From Mastigocoleus testarum BC008 (GTDB lineage: Bacteria; Cyanobacteriota; Cyanobacteriia; Cyanobacteriales; Nostocaceae), in assembly GCF_001456025.1 (NCBI RefSeq), contig NZ_LMTZ01000130.1, forward strand, positions 1 through 64,000: a stretch of 64,000 nt of DNA, given 5' to 3'. Below the pieces are notes generated by a model. It saw only the letters and a program-made list of their open reading frames with translations, was not told the origin of the DNA and made no database searches. Shown here in pieces: positions 26,953-36,068 of this stretch; within the stretch, counting starts at the first letter, position 1, and the number at the start of each line of letters is the position of its first letter. The translations under genes were made by a program, and so were the position numbers.

Positions 26953-27423
26953 TTACCCCCCGTCGCCCAAAACCTTGCGATAAACAATCTTGTCATAACC
27001 CGCTTCATAAAAGTCGCGAATCCGCGCTTCCTCCTCATAACCGCACTTACAATAGAATTCTCGTGTGCGTTCAAAACTCGCCAATGTTTCTATCAAGAGC
27101 AAACGCCCTCCACGCTCCCTTAAGATTTGCTCGACATACCGTATCATCGCCGTACCACATCCTTGTCCTTGGCGATCAGGTCGGACAGCGAGAAAGAGTA
27201 GGTTCCAAGTTCCATTTGTCATCTTTTCCGGCGCACAGTAGGCGGCTGCAACTACTCCATTATCATCATCAGTCAACCAGAAATCACCGCTCTCATTTTC
27301 GCTATTGAAGTAATCAGTTAGCATTTTGCTCAATTCCTCAAGTTCGTTCGGCTCAAAACCGATCGCCGCATTAGCTAAAGCGAGTAGTGCATTCGTGTCA
27401 TTGGGTACGGTCGGTCGAATCAT
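26953..27423 (-). CDS. GNAT-family N-acetyltransferase
   Basis: 156 aa; the ATG at 27423 has GGGGA upstream. The acetyl-CoA binding motif A is clear (LAVRPDRQGQGCGTAMI, about 88-104), followed by the FYCKCGYEEEARIRDFY ending typical of GNAT acetyltransferases. The acceptor (small molecule, peptide or protein) cannot be told. It is transcribed divergently from the TetR-type regulator at 27609 across a 185-bp spacer with a perfect inverted repeat, so it is a likely target of that regulator. Confidence 0.85.
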   Translation of the reverse strand: MIRPTVPNDTNALLALANAAIGFEPNELEELSKMLTDYFNSENESGDFWLTDDDNGVVAAAYCAPEKMTNGTWNLLFLAVRPDRQGQGCGTAMIRYVEQILRERGGRLLLIETLASFERTREFYCKCGYEEEARIRDFYEAGYDKIVYRKVLGDGG

Positions 27424-27517
27424 AACAAAATCCCCATAAGTGTAAAATTAATAACAAAGAATATCCAAGTCTTGTCAGCAAAAAACTTCAGCAGGAATTA
27501 GGTAAAAATAAAAATTA

Positions 27518-27557
27518 CAACAGTTGTTATGTAGCCATAAAAACATAACAACTGTTG
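27518..27557. promoter_or_regulatory. Perfect 15-bp inverted repeat, likely TetR operator
   Basis: CAACAGTTGTTATGT (27518-27532) and its exact reverse complement (27543-27557) are separated by 10 bases. Each arm itself holds a 9-bp palindrome (CAAC-A-GTTG), so two dimer sites could be bound. A TATAAT box starts 2 bases after the right arm (27559-27564) toward the TetR gene, so occupancy would block that promoter. Both divergent genes could be controlled. Confidence 0.75.
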
Positions 27558-27558
27558 C

Positions 27559-27564
27559 TATAAT
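27559..27564 (+). promoter_or_regulatory. Probable -10 box of the TetR gene
   Basis: Exact TATAAT, 44 bases before the ATG at 27609. No good -35 is seen at 17 bp, because that stretch is occupied by the operator spacer. Confidence 0.5.
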
Positions 27565-27608
27565 ACGTCAACATGATTATTTGATATTGTTGCAAACCAA
27601 GGAGAACT

Positions 27609-28187
27609 ATGAGTTATGATGATCGCCGTATTGAGGTTGCTAAAGCCGCATGGCGGGTGATTGTCCGCGAAGGGTTAGATCGCGCCAGCATGCGGGCGAT
27701 CGCTCAAGAACTTGGCTCCTCCACTGGAGTTGTCACCCACTACTTTCGAGATAAGGAAGAACTTACCTTGTTTGCCCTAGAACTAGTATTTGCAAGCGTT
27801 CTAGAGGATATTAAAGTTTGTGGTGAGGGGCGGAAAGGAGTTGAAAGGCTAGAGCAAATTATTTTTTCGGCTCTACCTTTGAAAGCTAATGATAGAGATG
27901 ACTGGAAGGTTTGGACCGCATTTTTGGGCTATTCAACCGGGCGCGAACGCCTAATTAAGGAACACCAAAAACGTTATCAATTTTTACAGGAAATTCTTTG
28001 TAAAGAGTTAGCCGACTTACAAACAGCCAAACTTATTCGAGCCGATCTCGATCTAACCCTGGAAGCCAATGCACTCATCGCCTTAGTGGATGGAATTGGT
28101 ACCGGAGTCGTTATCAACCCCGAGCAGTTTTCTGCAGAGCAACAAGAGTACCTAGTACGGCGACATATCAATACTTTACTGAAATAA
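27609..28187 (+). CDS. TetR/AcrR-family transcriptional repressor
   Basis: 192 aa; the ATG at 27609 has AAGGAG 4 bases upstream. The N-terminal helix-turn-helix is typical (REGLDRASMRAIAQELGSSTGVVTHYFRDKEEL, about 22-55), with a helical ligand-binding C-terminal domain resembling the BetI-like subgroup (a similar GVVTHYF recognition helix). It probably represses itself and the divergent GNAT gene through the inverted repeat between them. The inducer is unknown. This gene and its GNAT neighbour are visibly less AT-rich than the peptidase island, so they may have a different origin. Confidence 0.88.
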   Translation: MSYDDRRIEVAKAAWRVIVREGLDRASMRAIAQELGSSTGVVTHYFRDKEELTLFALELVFASVLEDIKVCGEGRKGVERLEQIIFSALPLKANDRDDWKVWTAFLGYSTGRERLIKEHQKRYQFLQEILCKELADLQTAKLIRADLDLTLEANALIALVDGIGTGVVINPEQFSAEQQEYLVRRHINTLLK

Positions 28188-28251
28188 ATTTGAGTGCTGG
28201 CAGTAAATTTCGAAAGGCTTTTAAGACTAACAAATAAGGTATTTGTCAGCC

Positions 28252-29091
28252 CTAAATCATTGATTTCACAATACTTTCCCATTTTTGCGTCACTACAGCC
28301 ACAATTGACAGAAAATCTTCTGGCATTATTTGTTCTTTCTGGCGACGAGTATACCATTTCCATTTACTGCGATTTTTGCTTTTGTCCCACCACTGCGGCG
28401 TAGATAAAAGATAATAAACTTCTTCTAAAGTAGTATTACGACTGCTGAAAGCTGTAGCAATTGCTGATTTAACTATGGTTTCATCTAGCTCGATCTTTTT
28501 AGTAAATAGCATTAGATCGTATAAGTCTTTAGGTCTCCACCGCTTGATTCCTTGTTCCACCAGACCATGTAGTTTCCAGCCAAACATTATCTCTGGACTT
28601 GCAGTCTGTAGTTTGACCTTTTCAGTAGTCAACATTGGATACTCGATCCATTGTGCTGCTGGTACTAATGGATCTCCAAAACCAACATCTATTTGGATGT
28701 TTTTCTGATATTCTTCGAACGCTGCGTTGATATTAATTCGTACCCCTGGAAATTCAGTTTCTAACCAAATTCCTGTAACCTCCAAGGAAGAAATATCCAA
28801 TGTTACTCCATCTCCAAAATTGTTATTTTGGAAAACATGTCGGAATTTTTCCCCTGTAACTTCAATACTGAAAGGGTACAAAGCAAGAAAATCAACATCT
28901 TCAGCAATTCGTCGTCCTGGTTCAACCCAAAGTCGGGTAAGCATTCCACCACGTAAAACTAATTCATCAACATAAATTGAATCAGAAACTCGGCGCAAAA
29001 TACTTTCAAGTAGGTGGTAATTCAACACCTCACTGGAGGGACGACTTGTAATATCAGCAATTTTTAATAATTTGTCTTTAATTTCTTTCAT
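28252..29091 (-). CDS. Orphan AbiEii/AbiGii-type nucleotidyltransferase
   Basis: 279 aa. The nucleotidyltransferase signature of the AbiEii family is visible: VLRGGMLTRLW (GG motif), AEDVDFLALYP (metal-binding D-x-D), and later KLHGLVEQGIKRWRPKDLYDL, the conserved lysine and helical region. AbiEii toxins transfer nucleotides (to tRNA in characterised members) and block growth or phage. They normally follow an AbiEi antitoxin gene, but none is found on either side: a 125-bp spacer and an unknown gene lie upstream, the convergent TetR gene downstream. It may be a solitary toxin, a related housekeeping enzyme, or neutralised from elsewhere. Confidence 0.75.
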   Translation of the reverse strand: MKEIKDKLLKIADITSRPSSEVLNYHLLESILRRVSDSIYVDELVLRGGMLTRLWVEPGRRIAEDVDFLALYPFSIEVTGEKFRHVFQNNNFGDGVTLDISSLEVTGIWLETEFPGVRININAAFEEYQKNIQIDVGFGDPLVPAAQWIEYPMLTTEKVKLQTASPEIMFGWKLHGLVEQGIKRWRPKDLYDLMLFTKKIELDETIVKSAIATAFSSRNTTLEEVYYLLSTPQWWDKSKNRSKWKWYTRRQKEQIMPEDFLSIVAVVTQKWESIVKSMI

Positions 29092-29216
29092 CGTTCATAC
29101 TGCTTGACTCAGTTCAACTTCTTAGAATCCTGTAAGGCTGGGTATTACCAGTATCTATTTGAATTTAATTGAAAAAATTAACTGCAGATATTTACCCCTA
29201 CAGGAATTTTGCTGAT

Positions 29217-29852
29217 TTAAGATACTTGCATCCAACCAGCATCTAAACTTAAGTTGCTGTCATACACAGTATATTCTCTTTGTTGTTGAGAAAGTTGGAA
29301 TCCTTTTGATTTGAGTAATCTAAGTAAATTATCAAAGTGTTTTTGAGCAGATCTGTATCCCACACCATATATTCGCATGGTAATAAATCGTTCTTGTTGT
29401 CCGTCAACCAATCGCTTAAAAGTATTTCTAGATAAATGAGCATCGTGCTGCAAACAATACCTTCTAAGAACTTCTAAATTCTTATCTGCGGACAAAATCA
29501 CTTTGACGTGAAACTCAAAATAATTACTTTTAGGTAATCTCTGCGCTTCAATATCCGAAACTGGAACATCTCGGTTATTCACCATCGCCTCAATTTTAAT
29601 GCGATTAACTTCAAAATTCCTATTTGCTAATTTTTGTGCGATCGCATTAACTTCTTGTAGTACGTTTTTTAAACTGCCATGATGATAGGATGCAGTCATG
29701 GGCTGAGAACAAGTTACACCTTGAGGTAACTCAATCGAGACGCACTTAACTTTGAGAGCTTCGCACAGCGAATTGAATTTTTCCAGTGAGGCTAAATCAT
29801 CTGCTTTGGTAGTAATATGTGCTTCAAATGTACCTGCATAACTGGGCTGCAT
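29217..29852 (-). CDS. Conserved hypothetical with two-fold internal repeat
   Basis: 211 aa, no signal or membrane segment. I do not recognise a named domain. The protein falls into two similar halves: residues ~6-95 (FEAHIT, then QPMTASYHHG, then ANRNFEVNRIKIEA) and ~117-205 (FEFHVK, then RFITMRIYGVG, then KSKGFQLSQQQREYT), each with an FExH motif followed by a Thr-containing strand and a helix-strand end. The ending YTVYDSNLSLDAGWM is well ordered. The paired FExH and second Thr strand loosely recall two-lobed enzymes such as 2H phosphoesterases, but the spacing is not a firm match. Monocistronic. Confidence 0.65.
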   Translation of the reverse strand: MQPSYAGTFEAHITTKADDLASLEKFNSLCEALKVKCVSIELPQGVTCSQPMTASYHHGSLKNVLQEVNAIAQKLANRNFEVNRIKIEAMVNNRDVPVSDIEAQRLPKSNYFEFHVKVILSADKNLEVLRRYCLQHDAHLSRNTFKRLVDGQQERFITMRIYGVGYRSAQKHFDNLLRLLKSKGFQLSQQQREYTVYDSNLSLDAGWMQVS

Positions 29853-30120
29853 TAGCTAGTAAAAGGGTAGTATCCAAAGTTTGTAGTTTGGTAATGACAT
29901 TTTTACTTACCTGAAAATCTTTGTACTACAACAATACTACGTAGAGAATGGAATTGCAAGCATCTCCAATTATGCTTTTTATAACGGATTGTGAGTAAGT
30001 GAGGTAAAGTTGAAAAGCTGAAAGTCTTTTACCAAAAGGATTACACTTCTGACTTCTGACTCCTGACTTCTGCTATTTAGTACAGCGATCGCTGCTTCAA
30101 GGGAAGATAAAACGTACATT

Positions 30121-30360
30121 TTACCGCCAAGACCAAGACTCAACAAAAATTGCGACCCCCAGCATCAATAGGACTACGATTCCCAATCGCCATAGCAGAT
30201 TGATTGTAAACCAGAATACTGGAATCGAAATGATCGATATACTAAAACTTGTGGAAATGATGCAAGTAAAGATAAAAGCAATGCTTGCTAGAAAGAAGTA
30301 TTTAAGAGATTTATAACTCCATCTGAAAAATAAACTGTGTTCGTTAGTTGTGGTTTTCAT
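30121..30360 (-). CDS. Small membrane protein
   Basis: 79 aa with two strong hydrophobic segments (FFLASIAFIFTCIISTSFSI and INLLWRLGIVVLLMLGVAIF) and few charges after the first 15 residues. The ATG at 30360 has no evident ribosome site. The function is not recognisable. The coherent hydrophobic pattern and a Trp-rich end (ESWSWR) argue for a real but poorly characterised gene. Confidence 0.5.
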   Translation of the reverse strand: MKTTTNEHSLFFRWSYKSLKYFFLASIAFIFTCIISTSFSISIISIPVFWFTINLLWRLGIVVLLMLGVAIFVESWSWR

Positions 30361-30505
30361 GGGGCTATGTTGGTAAATGAATTTTGATTGATTCTGAGTT
30401 TTCAGTCCCTATTTGCAATAAATGTGTCTAGTAGCACAAGTTGAAACTGGGACTTTTAATTCAAAACTTCCAAGTCCGGGATTTCTCAGTTCAAGATTTC
30501 TCAAT

Positions 30506-30760
30506 TCAAGACTTCGATTTTGAGTCTTGGGAAATGGGTTGAGTGTTTGGTTGCAACTCAGTTTCTTGGAAATTATTGTTAGTTAATAGAAAGATGCAAC
30601 CAATCAACGCACATAAAATTAAAAAACTACTAAATCGATGTCTGCGAAAGGAATAATCCTTTCCGCACTTTACACAGACGTGTCTGTAAGGATCTAAAGG
30701 ATCGCTAGTAAACGGACAATAACCTTGATTACACTTATGATTGCAATTACTTGAACTCAT
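30506..30760 (-). CDS. Small Cys-rich protein with one membrane anchor
   Basis: 84 aa. The N-terminal half has a CNHKCNQGYC cluster and a CVKCGK pair, a likely zinc-binding or rubredoxin-like knuckle. It is followed by a single hydrophobic helix (FSSFLILCALIGCIFLLT) and a polar tail. The Cys pairs resemble cyanobacterial hypotheticals with a membrane-tethered zinc ribbon. No partner gene is obvious. Confidence 0.6.
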   Translation of the reverse strand: MSSSNCNHKCNQGYCPFTSDPLDPYRHVCVKCGKDYSFRRHRFSSFLILCALIGCIFLLTNNNFQETELQPNTQPISQDSKSKS

Positions 30761-31201
30761 CAGACTATAATCTTTGCTCTTTGTTTTCCAATATCATGCT
30801 TCGGAAATTCATAAGCAAATCTTTAAATAGGGTCATCACCTATTCCCTAAAGAAACTTACAAAAACCTGATGATATAAGCTTGAAAGAAAGTTGATTGAT
30901 ATGCTGAGTACAGAATAATTTGCCTAGGAAAAACGCCGAGGATTTGCAAAGCAATTACCTAAAATGATTTACAATAAGGTTTTGGGCCCTTAGGAAAAAC
31001 TTCCAAAACTTAATCTATGACAAAATATAAATTTTTCTTATACAAACTTAAATTAAATTCTAAGTAGGTTAGTAAGAATAAAAAGAGCTATGTGAGATTA
31101 TTTAAGATAGCTACAATCTTTGCTATTGTCTACCCCTAACTGATACGATACGCTGCGCGTTAATCTTTGTTTTTATTTCATACAATTTTTGTGTATTACC
31201 T
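30761..31201. other. AT-rich intergenic spacer
   Basis: About 440 bases without a supportable ORF or RNA gene. A short phrase CTAGGAAAAACGCC (30924) partly recurs as CTTAGGAAAAACTTCC (30989). It leads into the repeat that bounds the NACHT/TIR block. Confidence 0.35.
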
Positions 31202-31304
31202 GGTTCCAAGGCTCAGCCTGGGGACCCATAGCAAGAGGCTCTGCCTCTTTATCATATAGGAGGCGGAGCCTCCAATACTGTATTCCTTGGCAGAGACAAG
31301 GAAC
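31202..31304 (+). repeat. 103-bp palindromic repeat, left boundary copy
   Basis: Four short hairpins in a row: GGTTCCAAGGCTCAGCCTGG, AGAGGCTCTGCCTCT, GGAGGCGGAGCCTCC, and CCTTGGCAGAGACAAGG. The whole unit recurs in reverse orientation at 42015-42116, and its left half at 40421-40467. Such GGCTGAGCC/GGCGGAGCC units are common intergenic repeats in filamentous cyanobacteria. A 22-mer (31359-31380) and a GTCCTACGGAC repeat (31484-31522) follow it before the NACHT gene. Confidence 0.75.
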
Positions 31305-31574
31305 AAGTTGTGTCACAGATTTTGTATGAAATTTAATCTCCTTTTACCGAAGGTGCTACCAAAAACCCACAGAGTTAACAGCAAGCACACTTAGCCCGAA
31401 ATTTTGGGGGTGAACAAAACTTTGCATCCACCGACTCGTACTGTGACTTTAAGACTTTTACACCGATGATTAACAAATTTTTGAATTTTGACTTATGTCC
31501 TACGGACGCGCTGCGCTAATGAATTTTGACTTGCGCACAGCGAAATAACATTATTGGGGGTAAAAATTAAGAAT

Positions 31575-34500
31575 ATGACTAATGTTAGTAAAGGATTATT
31601 AGCTAAAAAATATGCCGAGAATCTCGTTGAAGCTTTACTACAATTTGCGTCAAAGCAAAACCAATCGTATTCTGTAATGCAGGAAATTAAAGTTGAATGG
31701 ATTGGTAAGAACCAATTGCTTGTGACTGGAGTAAGCATAGATAAAAAAGGTAAGAAATGTGAAGGTACGACATTAAAAGTTTTACAAGACCTAATTCAAA
31801 ATAATAATCCGCAATTAATAACTAGTACTAGAGCTAAAATTAAAGCTAAAAGTGAGAAAGATATTGAAAGATATATTATTGAACACATACGAAATTCTAT
31901 TAGATATTTAGAAGAATTAAAATTATTAAAAGACCAACGTCCAAGAAATCGTGAAGGTAAAGTAGCAGGTACACCCTACTGGACATTTAAGTTGATTAAT
32001 CTCAAGGATAATGGAACCCTAGAAGAAAATTTGGAAAAGGTAAGAAAAAAACTAGAAATTCCCCCATCACAAAGTTACTTACTTGATCGCAATTTAATTA
32101 ATACAAGGACTGAACAAAATTCTCCACTTTCACCTCGCAATTCTGGGAAAATGTCCGGGGAGATTATTCTATGTTCTAACTTAAACACCTTAGCTCAACA
32201 GATGAGGGGTTGGTTTGACACCTTGGGTTATCATTTTGAGAAACATGAAGTTTGGCAAGATAGTTATTTTGAGTGGATTATTAATATTCCGGTCAGACGT
32301 AACCGATATGACCGTGTTTTTATAAGTGGAATTACGGGGGAATTAGGTCTTAAAGATGTAAGGGTTTTAAGCTCAAAAGTTAAAGAAAAACGTACTGATG
32401 AAGGTTGGTTGGTAACCGACAGACGTATTAGTAAAGCGGCGCATTCTGAAATTAGAAAAGAAAAAAATCACAATTTAGAGTGTTTTACCTTTGATGAACT
32501 TGTAGCAATAGATGCAGATTTTAGTTGTTATCTCAATTGGTTAGAAGCAGAAGTCAAAAAAAGGGGAATCGATAAATGCTATGTACCTTTGGCTTGTAGG
32601 AAAGAAGAATTAGATCCAGTTACTAAGGCTCGCCTTGGAGTTAGTTATTATACAGAAGAAGATGGTTGGATTGATGGTTATATTGATCGTTGGTTAGATG
32701 ATCCAGCCAAGGAGCATATTTCAATATTAGGTGAGTTTGGCACTGGTAAAACCTGGTTTGTCTTACATTACGCTTGGGTCGCATTACAACGATATCGAGA
32801 TGCAAAACACAGAGGTGTTCAACTTCCCCGCTTACCTTTAGTGATTTCTTTAAGAGATTACGCAAAAGCGGTAGATGTGGAATCTTTATTTTCTAGGTTT
32901 TTCTTTCGTCAGCATGAAATACCTATACCCGGATATTCAGCTTTTGAGCAACTCAATCAAATGGGGAAACTGTTGCTGATCTTCGATGGTTTTGACGAAA
33001 TGGCTTCGCGGATCGACCGTCAGGAGATGATTAATAATTTTTGGGAATTAGCGAAAGTTGTGGTTCCCGGAGCGAAGGTGATTCTAACTTGTCGCACGGA
33101 GCATTTCCCAGAAGCACGGGAAGGACGGGCTTTGTTAAATGCAGAATTACAAGCTTCTGTTGCACATTTAAGCGGAGAAACACCGCAATTTGAAGTATTA
33201 GAACTGGAGAAATTCAACAAGGAGCAAATTCGTCAACTATTATCCCATCAAGCGCAAGATGTAACGGTAGAGAAGGTGATGGGAAACTCGGAATTATTAG
33301 ATTTAGCTCGTCGTCCGGTAATGACCGAATTAATTTTGGAAGCATTACCAGATATCGAAGCTGGTAAACCTGTAGATATGTCCCGGGTGTATTTATATGC
33401 AGTAAAGCAAAAAATGCAGAGGGATATCAAAGTCGAACGTACCTTTACTTCCCTTGCAGATAAACTGTATTTTCTGTGTGAATTATCCTGGGAAATGCTC
33501 TCTACTGACCAAATGAGCCTAAACTACCGCCAATTTCCTGATCGTATTCGCCGGTTATTTGGTGCGACCGTTCAGGAACAGAAGGATTTAGACCATTGGC
33601 ATTACGATATGATGGGGCAAACCATGCTAATTCGTAATGCTGATGGTGATTATACTCCGGCACATCGATCTTTGTTAGAGTTTTTTGTAGCGTATAAATT
33701 TGCAGCCGAATTCGGAGTTTTGGCTGATGATTTTACTGAATTGGCTCAGGCACAAAGATATTTAAACAATAACCCACCGACTTATTATACTTGGTCGTCC
33801 TATTTTCGCCGTCATGTTGATGCAAAGGAGAATATTGTCTCGATAGCGCCATTACAAGCATTTGTCAGGGAGTCCTTGGAAAAATTGCTCGAGACAGTTG
33901 GGAGAAGACCATTGACAAAAGCAGTGATGGATTTGTTGGTACCGATGGTAGGGGATTATCAAGCCTTGGTTAAGGTCCTTGAAGGAAAGAGAGAGAAAAG
34001 TGAAGATGAGGTGGGTTATGTTGGAGGAAATGCGACGACATTGGCGCTCAAGGTTGATAAGAGAGCCTTGGAGGGCAGAGACTTAAGCGGCTTAGTGATT
34101 AAAGGGGCAGATTTTAGTGGCGCAAGTTTGAGAAATGTTAATTTTGTCAAGACAAGTCTAAAAGATTGTATTTTTACTAAAATCTTCGGTATTGTTTTGT
34201 CTGTAGCATTTAGCCCTGTTAACACAAAGTCTCCACAGGGAATAGGCACAGTTTTTGCGACTGCTGATATTAATGGTCTGATTAGTTTATGGGAAGCTAC
34301 TAGTGGCAGAGAAATTTTCACCTGTTTTGGGCACAGCAGTTCAGTATTTTCCATTGCTTTTAGTCCGGACGGGATGATTCTTGCTAGTGGAAGTAGAGAC
34401 CAAACGGTGCGACTGTGGGATCTTAGCAGTGGCGAATGCCTCCACACCTTTGAGGGACATACCGATTGGGTATATTCTGTCGCTTTTAGTCCAGACGGGA

Positions 34501-36068
34501 AAATTCTTGCTAGTAGTAGTAGAGACCAAACAGTGCGACTGTGGAATCTCAGCAGCAGGGAATGCCTTCACACCTTGAAAGGGCACACCAATTGGGTATA
34601 CTCTGTGGCATGGAGTCCTCAAGGTAATACCTTTGCCAGTGGTAGTAGAGACCGGACGATACGATTATGGGATCTCAGCAGTGGCGAATGCCTTCACATC
34701 TTACAGGGGCACACCAATTCAATATATTCTGTGGGATGGAGTCCTCAAGGTGATACCCTCGCCAGTGGCAGTGGGGATCAAACGGTGCGGTTATGGAATC
34801 CCAGTAACGGCGAATGTCTTCATATATTAAAAGGACACGCAAATTCCATATATTCCGTAGCATGGAATCCTCAAGGCGGTATCCTTGCCAGCGGTAGTGA
34901 GGATGAAACGTTGCGACTATGGGATCTCAGTAGTAGGGAATGTCTCTACACCTTGGAGGGACATACTGATTGGATATATTCTGTGGCATGGAGTCCTCAA
35001 GGTGATACCCTTACCAGTAGTAGTGGGGATCAAACTATTCGGTTGTGGGAACCAAGCAACTACAAATGCTTCTACACCTTGCAGGGACACACCAGTTCGA
35101 TATATTCTGTAGCATGGAGTCCTCAAGGTGATACCCTTGCCAGTAGCAGTGGAAACCAAACAGTGCAATTGTGGGATCTCAAAAGTGATAGATGTCTCCA
35201 AGCCTTGCAGGGGCATAACAGTTCCATATACTGCCTAGCATGGAGTCCTTATGGTGATATCCTCGCTGTTGGTAGCATAGACCGAACTGTAAGGTTATGG
35301 GAACTCAGCAGTGGTGAATGCCTCCAGATATTGAGGGGACACACCAATAAGGTACGTTCTGTAGCATGGAGTCCTCAAGGTGATACTTTTGCCAGTGGTA
35401 GTGACGATCTAACTATTCGCCTCTGGAAACTCAATAGTGGTGAATCTATCCACACTTTGCAAGGACACACTGATAAGATACGTTCTGTAGCATGGAGCCC
35501 TCGAGGTGATATTCTTGCTAGTGGTAGTGATGACCAAACAGTTCAACTGTGGGAACTCAATAGTGGTGAATCCATCCAGATTTTAAAGGGACATGCCAGT
35601 ATAGTACGTTCCGTCAATTTTAGCCCAGACGCAAAAATTCTTGCCAGTTGTAGTGATGACCAAACAGTAAAACTGTGGGAAATTAGCACTGGCAAATGTC
35701 TTTCCACCTTGGAAGGACACACAAACAAAGTACGTTCTTTGGCATGGAGTTCCCAAGGTGATATCCTTGCTAGTGGTAGTGAAGATAAAACAGTGCGGCT
35801 GTGGAAAATTAGCACTGGCAAATGTCTTTACACCTTGGAAGGGCACACTAACTGGGTGCGCTCCGTAGACTTTGGCCCAAATAGCTCTATTGTCGCTAGT
35901 GGTAGTGAAGATGGTACAGTGAGATTTTGGGATGCGAACACAGGTAAATGTGTAAAAATTCTCAAAGGTGAGAAACCCTATGAAGGCATGAATATTAGTG
36001 GTGTGAAAGGTTTAACGACTGCAGAGATTGTTACACTCAAAGCATTGGGCGCGATAGTGGGTGATTAA
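31575..36068 (+). CDS. NACHT STAND ATPase with 14 WD40 blades
   Basis: The ATG at 31575 gives 1497 aa; a TTG seven codons upstream is the alternative. Order: an unrecognised helical N-terminal domain (1-165); a domain of about 110 residues (200-310) whose strand pattern and ending (LECFTFDELVAID) recall restriction-endonuclease-like NACHT-associated domains, without a clear PD-(D/E)xK set; a NACHT ATPase with Walker A GEFGTGKT (386-393) and Walker B LLLIFDGFDE (466-475); a helical arm; a short pentapeptide-like stretch (LSGLVIKGADFSGASLRNVNF); then 14 WD40 repeats of 42 residues, enough for two seven-bladed propellers. STAND proteins oligomerise when the repeat part binds a trigger, such as a phage protein. 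The 126-bp DNA period shows recent internal repeat turnover. Confidence 0.9.
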   Translation: MTNVSKGLLAKKYAENLVEALLQFASKQNQSYSVMQEIKVEWIGKNQLLVTGVSIDKKGKKCEGTTLKVLQDLIQNNNPQLITSTRAKIKAKSEKDIERYIIEHIRNSIRYLEELKLLKDQRPRNREGKVAGTPYWTFKLINLKDNGTLEENLEKVRKKLEIPPSQSYLLDRNLINTRTEQNSPLSPRNSGKMSGEIILCSNLNTLAQQMRGWFDTLGYHFEKHEVWQDSYFEWIINIPVRRNRYDRVFISGITGELGLKDVRVLSSKVKEKRTDEGWLVTDRRISKAAHSEIRKEKNHNLECFTFDELVAIDADFSCYLNWLEAEVKKRGIDKCYVPLACRKEELDPVTKARLGVSYYTEEDGWIDGYIDRWLDDPAKEHISILGEFGTGKTWFVLHYAWVALQRYRDAKHRGVQLPRLPLVISLRDYAKAVDVESLFSRFFFRQHEIPIPGYSAFEQLNQMGKLLLIFDGFDEMASRIDRQEMINNFWELAKVVVPGAKVILTCRTEHFPEAREGRALLNAELQASVAHLSGETPQFEVLELEKFNKEQIRQLLSHQAQDVTVEKVMGNSELLDLARRPVMTELILEALPDIEAGKPVDMSRVYLYAVKQKMQRDIKVERTFTSLADKLYFLCELSWEMLSTDQMSLNYRQFPDRIRRLFGATVQEQKDLDHWHYDMMGQTMLIRNADGDYTPAHRSLLEFFVAYKFAAEFGVLADDFTELAQAQRYLNNNPPTYYTWSSYFRRHVDAKENIVSIAPLQAFVRESLEKLLETVGRRPLTKAVMDLLVPMVGDYQALVKVLEGKREKSEDEVGYVGGNATTLALKVDKRALEGRDLSGLVIKGADFSGASLRNVNFVKTSLKDCIFTKIFGIVLSVAFSPVNTKSPQGIGTVFATADINGLISLWEATSGREIFTCFGHSSSVFSIAFSPDGMILASGSRDQTVRLWDLSSGECLHTFEGHTDWVYSVAFSPDGKILASSSRDQTVRLWNLSSRECLHTLKGHTNWVYSVAWSPQGNTFASGSRDRTIRLWDLSSGECLHILQGHTNSIYSVGWSPQGDTLASGSGDQTVRLWNPSNGECLHILKGHANSIYSVAWNPQGGILASGSEDETLRLWDLSSRECLYTLEGHTDWIYSVAWSPQGDTLTSSSGDQTIRLWEPSNYKCFYTLQGHTSSIYSVAWSPQGDTLASSSGNQTVQLWDLKSDRCLQALQGHNSSIYCLAWSPYGDILAVGSIDRTVRLWELSSGECLQILRGHTNKVRSVAWSPQGDTFASGSDDLTIRLWKLNSGESIHTLQGHTDKIRSVAWSPRGDILASGSDDQTVQLWELNSGESIQILKGHASIVRSVNFSPDAKILASCSDDQTVKLWEISTGKCLSTLEGHTNKVRSLAWSSQGDILASGSEDKTVRLWKISTGKCLYTLEGHTNWVRSVDFGPNSSIVASGSEDGTVRFWDANTGKCVKILKGEKPYEGMNISGVKGLTTAEIVTLKALGAIVGD

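Noticed and set aside
34016..35846. Several open frames antisense to or overlapping the WD40 part
   Set aside because: They follow the 126-bp WD40 period and are reading shadows of the repeats.
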